Origin: Deinococcus gobiensis I-0
GTDB lineage: Bacteria; Deinococcota; Deinococci; Deinococcales; Deinococcaceae
Reading direction: 5' to 3'
NCBI RefSeq assembly: GCF_000252445.1
Contig: NC_017790.1
Span: forward strand, 2,090,501 to 2,154,500
DNA length: 64,000 bases
In this document: positions 33,269 through 41,379 of the stretch, in pieces
Numbering within the stretch: the stretch's first letter is position 1
Layout of the letters: each line of letters starts with the position of its first letter
Program-made: the position numbers and the translations under genes
Notes under the pieces: generated by a model
Seen by the model: the letters and a program-made list of their open reading frames with translations, nothing else
The model's database searches: none
What the model was told of the DNA's origin: nothing

Positions 33269-33597
33269 CTGGGGGGCAGGCTCGCCCCCTGCCCCTGTAC
33301 GGGGTATGCGACTCCTGCGGAGCTCCCAACGGCATTCCTTACCACTATCCCACGGGTGCGATTGAGTACCTCTGTACCCGTTGCGCCCAACGCCGCGCCA
33401 TCTATGACGCCGCCTACGACCAGCTCGAATTGCAGGTTCGGGGCGTCGTCAGCGCGTGGCTGAGTGTCTGGGGCACCCTGCCCGGCGTGGTGGACCTGCA
33501 TGAGCACCTGCTCCAGATCGGAGCCAAGGTGGAAGCGGACTACAAGGCCGGGACATTCCCGCCGGAGGGAGTTCAACCCTTCCTCCCTGCGGCCTGA
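33265..33597 (+). CDS. Zinc-ribbon protein of the same operon
   Basis: 110 residues from GTG 33265, overlapping the previous stop. C-D-S-C-G at about 15 and C-T-R-C-A at about 37 form a CxxC...CxxC zinc ribbon; the rest is helical (L-E-L-Q-V-R-G-V-V-S-A-W-L). Likely nucleic-acid or protein binding; role unknown. Confidence 0.6.
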   Translation: MTGGQARPLPLYGVCDSCGAPNGIPYHYPTGAIEYLCTRCAQRRAIYDAAYDQLELQVRGVVSAWLSVWGTLPGVVDLHEHLLQIGAKVEADYKAGTFPPEGVQPFLPAA

Positions 33598-33617
33598 GTG
33601 AGTCGGTAAACGAGCGT

Positions 33618-33637
33618 GGCCCACTTTCGGGTGGGCC
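33618..33637 (+). terminator. Terminator before HNH genes
   Basis: GGCCCAC and GTGGGCC pair around a six-base loop and are followed by TTCC. Confidence 0.6.
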
Positions 33638-33669
33638 TTCCACTTCCAGTCCCAGGGGAGGACAGCAGG

Positions 33670-33999
33670 ATGACCAGTTACAGCACCAACGATAGGCACC
33701 GCACGCGCAACCGCGCCCGCGCCCGGAAGTGCGGGGCGAAAGGCGTATTCGATGGGCAGGACGTAGAACGGCGCATTGACCAGCAGGAGGCCCGCTGCCA
33801 CTACTGCGGGGAAGAGTTGGACTTCGACGGCCCAAACAAGTGGCAGGTAGACCACTTCATCCCGCTGAGCCGGGGCGGCTCGAATTGGGCGAGCAACATC
33901 GTGGTTGCCTGCGCGGGGTGCAACCGGGATAAGGGCGACCGCTTTCCCTGGGAGTACCGGCCTGCCCGGTTTGAGGAGGGGTGTGGACGTGACGGGTGA
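33670..33999 (+). CDS. HNH endonuclease, short form
   Basis: 109 residues from ATG 33670 with AGGGGAGGAC upstream. Standard HNH with zinc site: C-H-Y-C-G-E, then V-D-H-F-I-P-L-S-R-G-G-S-N, then C-A-G-C-N-R-D-K. It may be a homing-type nuclease or aid packaging. It is nearly the same as the HNH part of the next gene, which starts inside its 3' end. Confidence 0.8.
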   Translation: MTSYSTNDRHRTRNRARARKCGAKGVFDGQDVERRIDQQEARCHYCGEELDFDGPNKWQVDHFIPLSRGGSNWASNIVVACAGCNRDKGDRFPWEYRPARFEEGCGRDG

Positions 34000-34711
34000 G
34001 ACGAAGCGGTGTAGCAAGTGTGGGGAGGAGAAGGCGGCGACGTTGGAGTTTTTTGGGAAGCAGAGTAAAAGTCCAACTGGGCTACATAGTTGGTGCCGCG
34101 CGTGCATCAAGATCACGGCCCGCGCTCGCTATGCGGCAAACCCCGAAAAGGCTAGACGCCAAGCCTTAGAATCCCGCAGCCGTAACCTCGGCTCAGCTCT
34201 GGAAAGACAGCGGCGTGCGTACCGTGAGCGAATGGCCGATCCGATGAGGGCGGCGGCAGAGCGTGAACGCAATAAGACGCGCAGCCGACAAGAGCGGGCA
34301 GCCAATCCTGAGAGACAACGACAGCGCGTCCGCGAGCATAGGCAGCGTCACCCTGAGCTTTGTAAGGCGCGTGGCAGGGATACCAAGGCCAAGGCGTACC
34401 AGCGCGACCCGGAGAAGTTCAAGGCGCGTACCGCTGCCCAGCGAGCCTTGCGGTTTGGCGACGGGGGCAAGATCACGGGTACTGATCTACGCGCCGCATT
34501 TGCGCGGCAAAGTGGCTGCTGCCATTACTGCGGCGAGAAGGTGGGCCGAACCGCTGGCCCTTGGCACGCTGACCATTTCATCCCTATCTCTCGTGGAGGC
34601 GCAAACGTTGCTGAGAACATCGTGATCGCTTGTGAGCCGTGCAACCGGCAGAAGTACAACAAGATGCCTTGGGAATTCATGCCCGAAAGGTTCAGTCCGC
34701 CGACGCCCTAA
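33989..34711 (+). CDS. HNH endonuclease with zinc-ribbon N-terminus
   Basis: 240 residues. GTG 33989 has GAGGAGG nine bases upstream; GTG 33983 is an option. The N-terminus holds a zinc ribbon (C-S-K-C-G-E-E-K ... W-C-R-A-C), then a long, very basic helical linker with repeated A-N-P-E, and a C-terminal HNH domain (C-H-Y-C-G-E, A-D-H-F-I-P-I-S-R-G-G-A-N, C-E-P-C-N-R-Q-K). The linker would bind DNA. Paralog of the upstream HNH; possibly a selfish homing nuclease. Confidence 0.75.
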   Translation: MTGETKRCSKCGEEKAATLEFFGKQSKSPTGLHSWCRACIKITARARYAANPEKARRQALESRSRNLGSALERQRRAYRERMADPMRAAAERERNKTRSRQERAANPERQRQRVREHRQRHPELCKARGRDTKAKAYQRDPEKFKARTAAQRALRFGDGGKITGTDLRAAFARQSGCCHYCGEKVGRTAGPWHADHFIPISRGGANVAENIVIACEPCNRQKYNKMPWEFMPERFSPPTP

Positions 34712-34735
34712 CCTCAACTTAAACTGACCTCGAAG

Positions 34736-34753
34736 GCCCGCCTCAGCGCGGGC
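34736..34753 (+). terminator. Short terminator at end of cargo island
   Basis: GCCCGC and GCGGGC pair around six bases; followed by TCCTCTATTTCT. Confidence 0.5.
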
Positions 34754-34757
34754 TCCT

Positions 34758-35087
34758 CTATTTCTCGTCGTCTATGCGTACTCGGGGACTACGGGCGTCC
34801 CCAGTCACGGTGCAGACGAGGGCTCTGCTGACCTGCCCAGCACCAGGAAGTGAAACCACCTTGAATTTCACCGTGGAACCGGACTGTTCGAAGCCTTGGG
34901 CTTTGATAAATCCCACCTCCTGAACCAACTGCTCAGCACGCTCTTGGCAGAGGCTGAGCACTCGACTTTCAGGAATTCCGCGCGGCGAAAAGTAGACCGC
35001 GACCCCCAGAGCGACTAGCGCGAGAACTGCTCCGCAGCCAATGTTGGCCCGCAGTGGAGACACTGCTGGCTTTGCTTTTGCCGTCAT
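34758..35087 (-). CDS. Membrane-anchored small protein
   Basis: 109 residues from ATG 35087. One N-terminal hydrophobic helix (about 14-33, A-N-I-G-C-G-A-V-L-A-L-V-A-L-G-V-A-V-Y-F) then a soluble domain that would lie outside the membrane. TAGGGT lies six bases before the ATG on the minus strand, fitting a leaderless promoter of its own. Opposite to all tail genes, so likely expressed in the lysogen. Unknown function. Confidence 0.6.
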   Translation of the reverse strand: MTAKAKPAVSPLRANIGCGAVLALVALGVAVYFSPRGIPESRVLSLCQERAEQLVQEVGFIKAQGFEQSGSTVKFKVVSLPGAGQVSRALVCTVTGDARSPRVRIDDEK

Positions 35088-35131
35088 GCCTTTACCCTAC
35101 GTTCTCCCCCTGATAGGAGGTGCACCGAATC

Positions 35132-38100
35132 ATGACCCTACCCGACCTGAAAGGGACGGCCAGTCTCGACATCACCGATTTTCGCAAGGGCATCGCCCAG
35201 ATGCAGGGCGACCTCCAGCGTCTCCAGGCCATTGCCAAGAGCGCTGGCACCATCAAGATCACCACCGACCTCCGCGCCGCGAAACAGACGACCGCGGAGG
35301 TGGATCAACTGCGCGCCGCCGCTACCCGGCCTATCAAAATCAACGCCGACGGCAGCGGCCTGCGGGACACCGACCGCGCCGTGCGCGAACTGGCAAAGTC
35401 GGTCAAGGCGACGCGGGACCTTTGGCAGACTCAGGTCATCACAGATGATGAGGCGGCTCTTTCGGCCCAGCGGCTGCGGAACGAGTTGCTCAAGTTGGCC
35501 GCTGCCGAGGACACCAGCGCCGAGACGCTGGTCAAGGCTACCCAGGCCGCTGCCCAGGCCCAGCGCACGATGGACCAGGCGCGCGGCGAGGTCACCAAGG
35601 GCGGGTTTGCGGCCAATGCTGCGCTCGGCATCCTCGACGCCCTGGGCAATCTGGGCGGCCCAGCGGGGGCGGCAGCGGCGCAGATCGGCAACTTCATCAC
35701 GCAGGGCCTGACGAAAGGCATAGACCAGGGCAAGCGCAGCGTGGCCGACGAGTCGGGGGAGCTATCCGACGAAGTGGTGCAGGCGCTCAAGCGCAAGCTC
35801 CGCATTCAGAGTCCCTCGGTCGTCATGACTGAGATCGGTGAATTCATCGTGCAGGGCCTCATCAAAGGGTTCAAGTCCGACACCGACACCCTACTGGCCG
35901 TCGTGCGCCGGACAGGCGAGCAGGTGCCCGACGCCTTCAAGGCTGGGGCTGGTGACGGCCAGGCGGGGGGTGCCCTCGCCGGGCTGACCGACAACCTCAA
36001 GAGTGCGACCGATGCCGCCGACGCCCTGGCCCCCTCTTTAGGCAGCGCGGGCGAGGCGGTGTCCTTGATCAACGATGCGACCTCCGAACTGGGCAGCGGA
36101 TTAGCCCCCGTCGCTGAGGGCCTGCTGTCGGTCGGGACCGAGCTGGCCCAGGGACTGACTGCGGCCGGAGACGCCGCCGCCGAGGTCGCTCCGCAGGCCG
36201 ATGAGGCAGCGGCGGGGCTTGAGGACGTCGCTGGAGCGGCCCAGGGAGTCGTTGAGGGACTGGCCCCGGTGGGCGAGTCGTTAGCTGCCGTGGGCCAGGA
36301 GATGGCCGCCGGGCTGGGGTTAGCTGGGGATGCCGCTGCTAATGCAGCGCCCCAGGTTGCCGCCGTCGGGAACTCGGCTGAGGAGACTGCCAGCGCAGCG
36401 GAGAACCTGACCGCCGGGCTCGCCCCCCTGGCTGCCGGGGTGCTTGCCTTCGGGGCGGCCCTCACGGCCGCTCTCCCTAAGGCGGCCGAGTTTCAGACGG
36501 CCATGCAGGCCATTGCCGCTGAAAGCGACCTGACCGCGACAGACCTCAAGAATATTGGGGATGGGCTGCTTGAGGTGAGCAATAACGTTGGTGTCTCGGC
36601 TGTCGCTCTTGCAAAGGCCAGTTTTGATCTAGTCGGGGCAGGAGTACGGGGGGCCGAGAGCAATGCCGCCATCGTGGAACTCGCTCGACAGGCGGCGGAA
36701 CTGGCAACTGCTGGAATGAGTGATATTTCAAGTTCGGCGGACATCCTAAGTAGCGCTCTGAACGCTTTCAATTTGAGTGCCAGCAGTGCTACACGCGTCA
36801 GCGACATCTTCATTCAGACTGTGAACACCGGAAAAATAAGTCTGGAACAGATAGGCAGCACGATGGGCGAGGTGTTTCCGAAAGCAGCCAAGTTGGGCGT
36901 CAGCCTGGAATCCCTTTCGGCCAGCGTCGCTACCCTGACCTCTGTAGGGGTGCCTGCTGAGCAGGCCGTTACTGGGATCAACAGCGCCCTGGACAGCATC
37001 CTAGGACCAACCACCGAAGCCTCAAAAGCAGCAGCCGAGTTGGGCATTGGGTTTGATGCGGCGACCCTGAAAGCGAAAGGCCTGCCCCAGTTCCTAAGAG
37101 ATGTAGCCACGGCAGCGAATGGCAGCACCGCCATCATGGCTGAGCTATTCGGCAGCACCGAAGCCGTTAATGCTGTGTTTGCATTGACCAGCGACGTGGG
37201 AGCTAAGAAATTCACCGAAGCTCTTGAGAAGATGGCGCACGCAAACGGCGCTACAGCAGAGGGTTTTCGAGACGCCTCCAACACCTACGAACATGCCCAG
37301 GCCAAGTTCACCGCCTCGGTTGACAATCTACAAATTGCATTTGCTAGTCGCTTCCTCCCCAGCATCACGAAGGCCACCGATGGCGTCTCGAAATTCGTAC
37401 AGAGCCTTGACGAAATCGGCAGCAACGGGGCAGTGCAGTTCGTCGCCATCGTCGGCACGTCGGTGGTGCTGGCAAACACCTTCCTGAAGCTGAGCGCGGC
37501 TGCGAAGGCCGCCGTAGGCTCTACCGCGCTCTTTACCGCTGTCGCCAATGCTGGGGGGCTGAGTGCCTATATCGCCGGCTTGGGCGGGATCGCTGGTGCA
37601 ATGACACTGGTTACGGGGGCGACAGTCGCCGCTACGGTTGCTGCTGCGCCGCTCCTCACGGTTGCGCTGGCCGTGGGCGTGGCTCTGTCTGGCTGGAAGC
37701 TGGGCAAGCTCATTGGCGAGATGAAGCTGTTCGGAGACGAGACGACGACCCTGAACGACAAGCTGACCGACTTCTTTGCCGTGACGCTCTTCGGGGCAGA
37801 CAAAGATCTGATCCAGCAGATGCGAGAGGGGGAGGAAGCTGAACAGCGCCGTCAGCTCTCCCTGGAGCGCACTGGGCAGGCGGCCACCGATACCGCCGCC
37901 GCTATCCGAGCAACCGCTGCGGCCGAGGCGGCAGCGGTTGCCGAGCAGAACCGCGCCGCCGCCGCACGGGAAGCGGAAATCAACAAAATCCGCTCACAGA
38001 AAGCAGCCCTTGAGGACCTCGCCACCACACTGGAAGGCCGCCAGTTCACACTCAAGCTCGCTGGGAAATCCGACCTCCAACGCGAGCTGGCAGAACTGAA

Positions 38101-40660
38101 GCGTGATTTCGACGATCTCGCACAGAAAGCCCAGGACGCCTTTGCGGGCGACCTGAAGAATCCTAAGCTGCTCACTGCCCTCAAACAGCTCCGGACCCAG
38201 CAAGCCGCAGAGGAGGCCGCCGCCCGCAAGACGGCAGCAGATAGGGCGGCGGCGACCGCGGGGGACGCAGCGCTGGCCGTCCAGAAGGCAGAGATCGCGG
38301 CCCTTGCCGATGGCCGCGCCAAGAAGAAAGTAGAGCGCGCCCTTGAGTTGCAGGAGTTTCAGAAGTCGGTCGACGATCAGGTGGCGGCTCTCTCCGACTT
38401 CCCCAAACGGCAGGCCGAGATCCAAGCTGCCGGCCGCGCCCAGGCGGCGGCCATGCGGAAGGGCTGGGCGCGCGAGGACGCTGAGGCCGCCAAGGAAGAC
38501 GCCAAGCGGGCGGCAGAAGAAACGAAGGCGGCGGCGCGAGTCGTGGCTGATGCGGAATCTGCCGGGCGTGATGCGCTCATCGCGGGCATCGCTGATGAGA
38601 CTGCGCGCCGCCGGGCGGAGCGGGACGCCCAGCTCTCCGACCTGCAGGACTCTATCGACGCCCAGGTGGCCGAGGTCGCCAAGTATCCCGACAAGGTGCG
38701 CAAGATACAGGAGGCCGGCCGTACTCGAGAGAAAGGGATGCGGCAGCAATACGCCAATGAAGACGCCGAGCAGGCCCGCGATACTGCCCAACGGATTGCC
38801 GATGCCTGGGCAAAGGCGCAGGACGCTGCCTATGCCGCCCAAGCCGCAGGTCGCGACAACGACCTGGCACAGTTCGAGTTGACCCTCTCCCGCCGCCTCG
38901 CCGGGGCTAAAGACAACGCGTTGGCCCTCGCACAGATTGAAGCGCAGGCCGTACAGGAGCGCGCTCGGCTTGCCCAGCAGAGCGCACGGGATCAGTACGC
39001 GGCCGACCGGCAGCAACTGGGCGATGCCCGGGACCGCGCCCTGGCCTCCGACAAGCTCAGTGATGGGGAGCGTCAGGCCATCTGGCGCGAGTACTACTCC
39101 AACCTCACCAAGCTCAGCACCGATTTCCAAACGGGAGAAACGGCCCGCCTCCAGAAGCAGGAGGAGGATGCACGGGCCGCTGCCGAGAAGATCAGGTTGG
39201 CCCGAATCGCCGCCGCCGTCCGTCCTGCCGAGGACGCTGGGCGCGATGTGTCGGCCATACAGGCCCAGCAGCAACTGGCGCAGAGTGCCGCCGAGCGCCT
39301 CGCTCTGGAGATCCGGATACAGGGGGCGCAGGAGCGTCAGGCCGCCGCCTACGCGGCCATGTTGGCCCGTGCGAAGGAACTGGGCCTCACCGACGAGGAA
39401 CGCACCTCCCTGGGCGACAAGTTACTGGCGAGCAACAACGCCGTGCGCCAGAGCCAGCAGGCCCAGCTCGACCTGCAAAAGCAGATCAAGGGCGAAGCGC
39501 AGCAGATCGTGGACCTGTACGGCCGACTCGTGGTCCTGACCGGACGCGAGTCGGGTGCAGCGGCGGCGCAGCGCGAGCTGGCCGAGGCGACCACCCAGGT
39601 CGGAGACGCCTATGCCCGCACCCTGCCCTACCTCGACGCTTACCGCGCCGGCAGCCTGCGTCCACAGGATTACGCCTTAGCCGGTGAGGCGCTGGGCGGC
39701 CTAGTGTCGGCTCTGGAGGCGCAGCGCCAGAAATTGGAGGCCCTCCGGAGCGAGTACGACCGCCAGCGCGACGCCCTGAAGAGCGTGCAGGACGTACTCA
39801 AGGGCTTTGGGGAAGAACTGGGAGACCAGCGCCTGCTGGACAACGCCATCACGTTCAACCAGGCCACCTACGATCAGGCCAAGGCCGCACTCGACACGCT
39901 GCTCAAGGGTGGGCAGTACGACGCCGCGCAGCTCGCCGAGGCGACAGGCAAGCTTCAGACGAGCTACACGGGCCTCAAGGACGCTGTGGCCGCGCTGGGA
40001 GAGGCGCGGGCGCGCGAGTTTGAGCGGGAGGCGAAGCGGATCAAGGACGAGTCTGACCGCCGCACACGCCTCCTGGATGCCCAGATCAAGGCGGCCAAAA
40101 CGGCCGGCCTCGACACCAGTGGCCTCGAATCCCAGCGCGACGCCATCGTGGCCGACGCCGAGCGGCAGGTGCGCGGGCTGGAAGCCAAGGCCGAGGCTGC
40201 CCGTACGGCCGCCCAGACCGCCCTCAACGACCGCACGCGGGGGCTACAGACACTCCTTCAGGGCGTGCAACAGGGCGCGGCGACAGCCCAGAAGGGCGTG
40301 ACCGATCTTGCCGGGGAGGTGAAGCAGGCCGAGAAGGATGTGCAGGACAGCGCCGACCGGATGCGCAAGAGCCTGGAGGGCACCTTCGCTGGGCTGCCCA
40401 TCCTGGCCGGGAAGGCGGGCAAGACAGCCGGACAGCAGTTCGCCGAGCAGTTCCTGGCGGGGGTGAAGAGCCTGAAGCTCCCGGCCCTGAGCGCCGCGGC
40501 CCCCGCAACCGCCGCTACTCGCCCGGCGGTGGGCAGCATCACACAGATCATCACCATCAACGGCCAGAACGTCACCGGGACGGCCAGCCAGACCACGAAG
40601 CAACTGCTCAAGGCGCTCGCCAACGAGGCCGAGGCCGAGTGCCGCAGGAGGGGACAGTGA
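35132..40660 (+). CDS. Tape measure protein
   Basis: 1842 residues from ATG 35132 (AGGAGGTG upstream). The region at about 430-735 resembles the phage tail tape measure domain (A-A-E-F-Q-T-A-M-Q-A-I-A-A-E-S-D-L ... V-S-A-V-A-L-A-K-A-S). A hydrophobic part at about 765-865 may form transmembrane helices used in DNA injection. From about 900 to 1770 it is nearly continuous Ala/Glu/Gln/Arg coiled coil. Using about 0.15 nm per residue, the tail would be near 275 nm long. It sets tail length together with the G/GT chaperones. Confidence 0.9.
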   Translation: MTLPDLKGTASLDITDFRKGIAQMQGDLQRLQAIAKSAGTIKITTDLRAAKQTTAEVDQLRAAATRPIKINADGSGLRDTDRAVRELAKSVKATRDLWQTQVITDDEAALSAQRLRNELLKLAAAEDTSAETLVKATQAAAQAQRTMDQARGEVTKGGFAANAALGILDALGNLGGPAGAAAAQIGNFITQGLTKGIDQGKRSVADESGELSDEVVQALKRKLRIQSPSVVMTEIGEFIVQGLIKGFKSDTDTLLAVVRRTGEQVPDAFKAGAGDGQAGGALAGLTDNLKSATDAADALAPSLGSAGEAVSLINDATSELGSGLAPVAEGLLSVGTELAQGLTAAGDAAAEVAPQADEAAAGLEDVAGAAQGVVEGLAPVGESLAAVGQEMAAGLGLAGDAAANAAPQVAAVGNSAEETASAAENLTAGLAPLAAGVLAFGAALTAALPKAAEFQTAMQAIAAESDLTATDLKNIGDGLLEVSNNVGVSAVALAKASFDLVGAGVRGAESNAAIVELARQAAELATAGMSDISSSADILSSALNAFNLSASSATRVSDIFIQTVNTGKISLEQIGSTMGEVFPKAAKLGVSLESLSASVATLTSVGVPAEQAVTGINSALDSILGPTTEASKAAAELGIGFDAATLKAKGLPQFLRDVATAANGSTAIMAELFGSTEAVNAVFALTSDVGAKKFTEALEKMAHANGATAEGFRDASNTYEHAQAKFTASVDNLQIAFASRFLPSITKATDGVSKFVQSLDEIGSNGAVQFVAIVGTSVVLANTFLKLSAAAKAAVGSTALFTAVANAGGLSAYIAGLGGIAGAMTLVTGATVAATVAAAPLLTVALAVGVALSGWKLGKLIGEMKLFGDETTTLNDKLTDFFAVTLFGADKDLIQQMREGEEAEQRRQLSLERTGQAATDTAAAIRATAAAEAAAVAEQNRAAAAREAEINKIRSQKAALEDLATTLEGRQFTLKLAGKSDLQRELAELKRDFDDLAQKAQDAFAGDLKNPKLLTALKQLRTQQAAEEAAARKTAADRAAATAGDAALAVQKAEIAALADGRAKKKVERALELQEFQKSVDDQVAALSDFPKRQAEIQAAGRAQAAAMRKGWAREDAEAAKEDAKRAAEETKAAARVVADAESAGRDALIAGIADETARRRAERDAQLSDLQDSIDAQVAEVAKYPDKVRKIQEAGRTREKGMRQQYANEDAEQARDTAQRIADAWAKAQDAAYAAQAAGRDNDLAQFELTLSRRLAGAKDNALALAQIEAQAVQERARLAQQSARDQYAADRQQLGDARDRALASDKLSDGERQAIWREYYSNLTKLSTDFQTGETARLQKQEEDARAAAEKIRLARIAAAVRPAEDAGRDVSAIQAQQQLAQSAAERLALEIRIQGAQERQAAAYAAMLARAKELGLTDEERTSLGDKLLASNNAVRQSQQAQLDLQKQIKGEAQQIVDLYGRLVVLTGRESGAAAAQRELAEATTQVGDAYARTLPYLDAYRAGSLRPQDYALAGEALGGLVSALEAQRQKLEALRSEYDRQRDALKSVQDVLKGFGEELGDQRLLDNAITFNQATYDQAKAALDTLLKGGQYDAAQLAEATGKLQTSYTGLKDAVAALGEARAREFEREAKRIKDESDRRTRLLDAQIKAAKTAGLDTSGLESQRDAIVADAERQVRGLEAKAEAARTAAQTALNDRTRGLQTLLQGVQQGAATAQKGVTDLAGEVKQAEKDVQDSADRMRKSLEGTFAGLPILAGKAGKTAGQQFAEQFLAGVKSLKLPALSAAAPATAATRPAVGSITQIITINGQNVTGTASQTTKQLLKALANEAEAECRRRGQ

Positions 40661-41034
40661 GCATCTACAGCATGACCATCGGGGGCATCGTCCTCCAGCA
40701 CCTGCCCGCTACCGAGGGTGTGACCGGCGAGGGGGGCGGGCGGGCCATCACCGAGCGCACCACTATTGAGGGCCGCGTGGTCGCCCTGCGCTCCCCGCTC
40801 CCCGCCGCGCGGCGCATCCGCGTGACCGCTCCCCAGGGCTACGCCATCAGCGAGGTGGACGCCCAGGCCATCCGCGCTCTGGGGGACGGGCCGTTCACGC
40901 TCTCCCTGACCGGGTACGAGCCTGCTGGCACGTTCGGCGGCTGCGTGTTCGAGGAGCCGCCCCGGTTCCCTTATCTCGCGCCGGGCCTCGTCGGCTATGA
41001 CCTGAGTGTCTATGTGCCGCAGGGGGCCGCGTGA
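40657..41034 (+). CDS. Tail protein, unknown
   Basis: 125 residues from a GTG overlapping the tape measure stop. Beta-rich (M-T-I-G-G-I-V-L-Q-H-L-P ... F-T-L-S-L-T-G-Y-E-P). Position directly after the tape measure suggests a distal-tail role. Confidence 0.6.
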   Translation: MSIYSMTIGGIVLQHLPATEGVTGEGGGRAITERTTIEGRVVALRSPLPAARRIRVTAPQGYAISEVDAQAIRALGDGPFTLSLTGYEPAGTFGGCVFEEPPRFPYLAPGLVGYDLSVYVPQGAA

Positions 41035-41366
41035 CCTACCGAGCCGCATGGTATCTGTCCGACGGCACCACTCCTGCCCCCGGCCTGGATCTGGGTGAGG
41101 TCAAGCCGGGGCAGTCGGCCAGCGTGACCCGCCTCCTGAAGAACATCGGCGACCAGGCGCTGAGCGCCGTGCAGTTCACCCTGGCCGATGACCTCGCCGG
41201 GGTGACGGTGGACGTGGCCGGCGAGACTCTGGCTCCGGGCGTCATGTACGCCGCGCCGGGCCTCGCGCCGGGGCAGACGCTGAGCGTGACCTACACCCGC
41301 GCCGTGCCCGCCGATGCCGTGCCGGGGCCGTTCTCCGCATTCCTGACCATCCGGGCCCTGACCTGA
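41031..41366 (+). CDS. Small Ig-like tail protein
   Basis: 111 residues from a GTG overlapping the previous stop. The sequence looks like a single Ig-like or CARDB-type sandwich (L-D-L-G-E-V-K-P-G-Q-S-A-S-V-T-R-L-L-K-N-I-G-D-Q-A-L). Such domains decorate tails and bind carbohydrates or cell walls. Confidence 0.55.
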   Translation: MTYRAAWYLSDGTTPAPGLDLGEVKPGQSASVTRLLKNIGDQALSAVQFTLADDLAGVTVDVAGETLAPGVMYAAPGLAPGQTLSVTYTRAVPADAVPGPFSAFLTIRALT

Positions 41367-41379
41367 GAGGAGGTGATCC

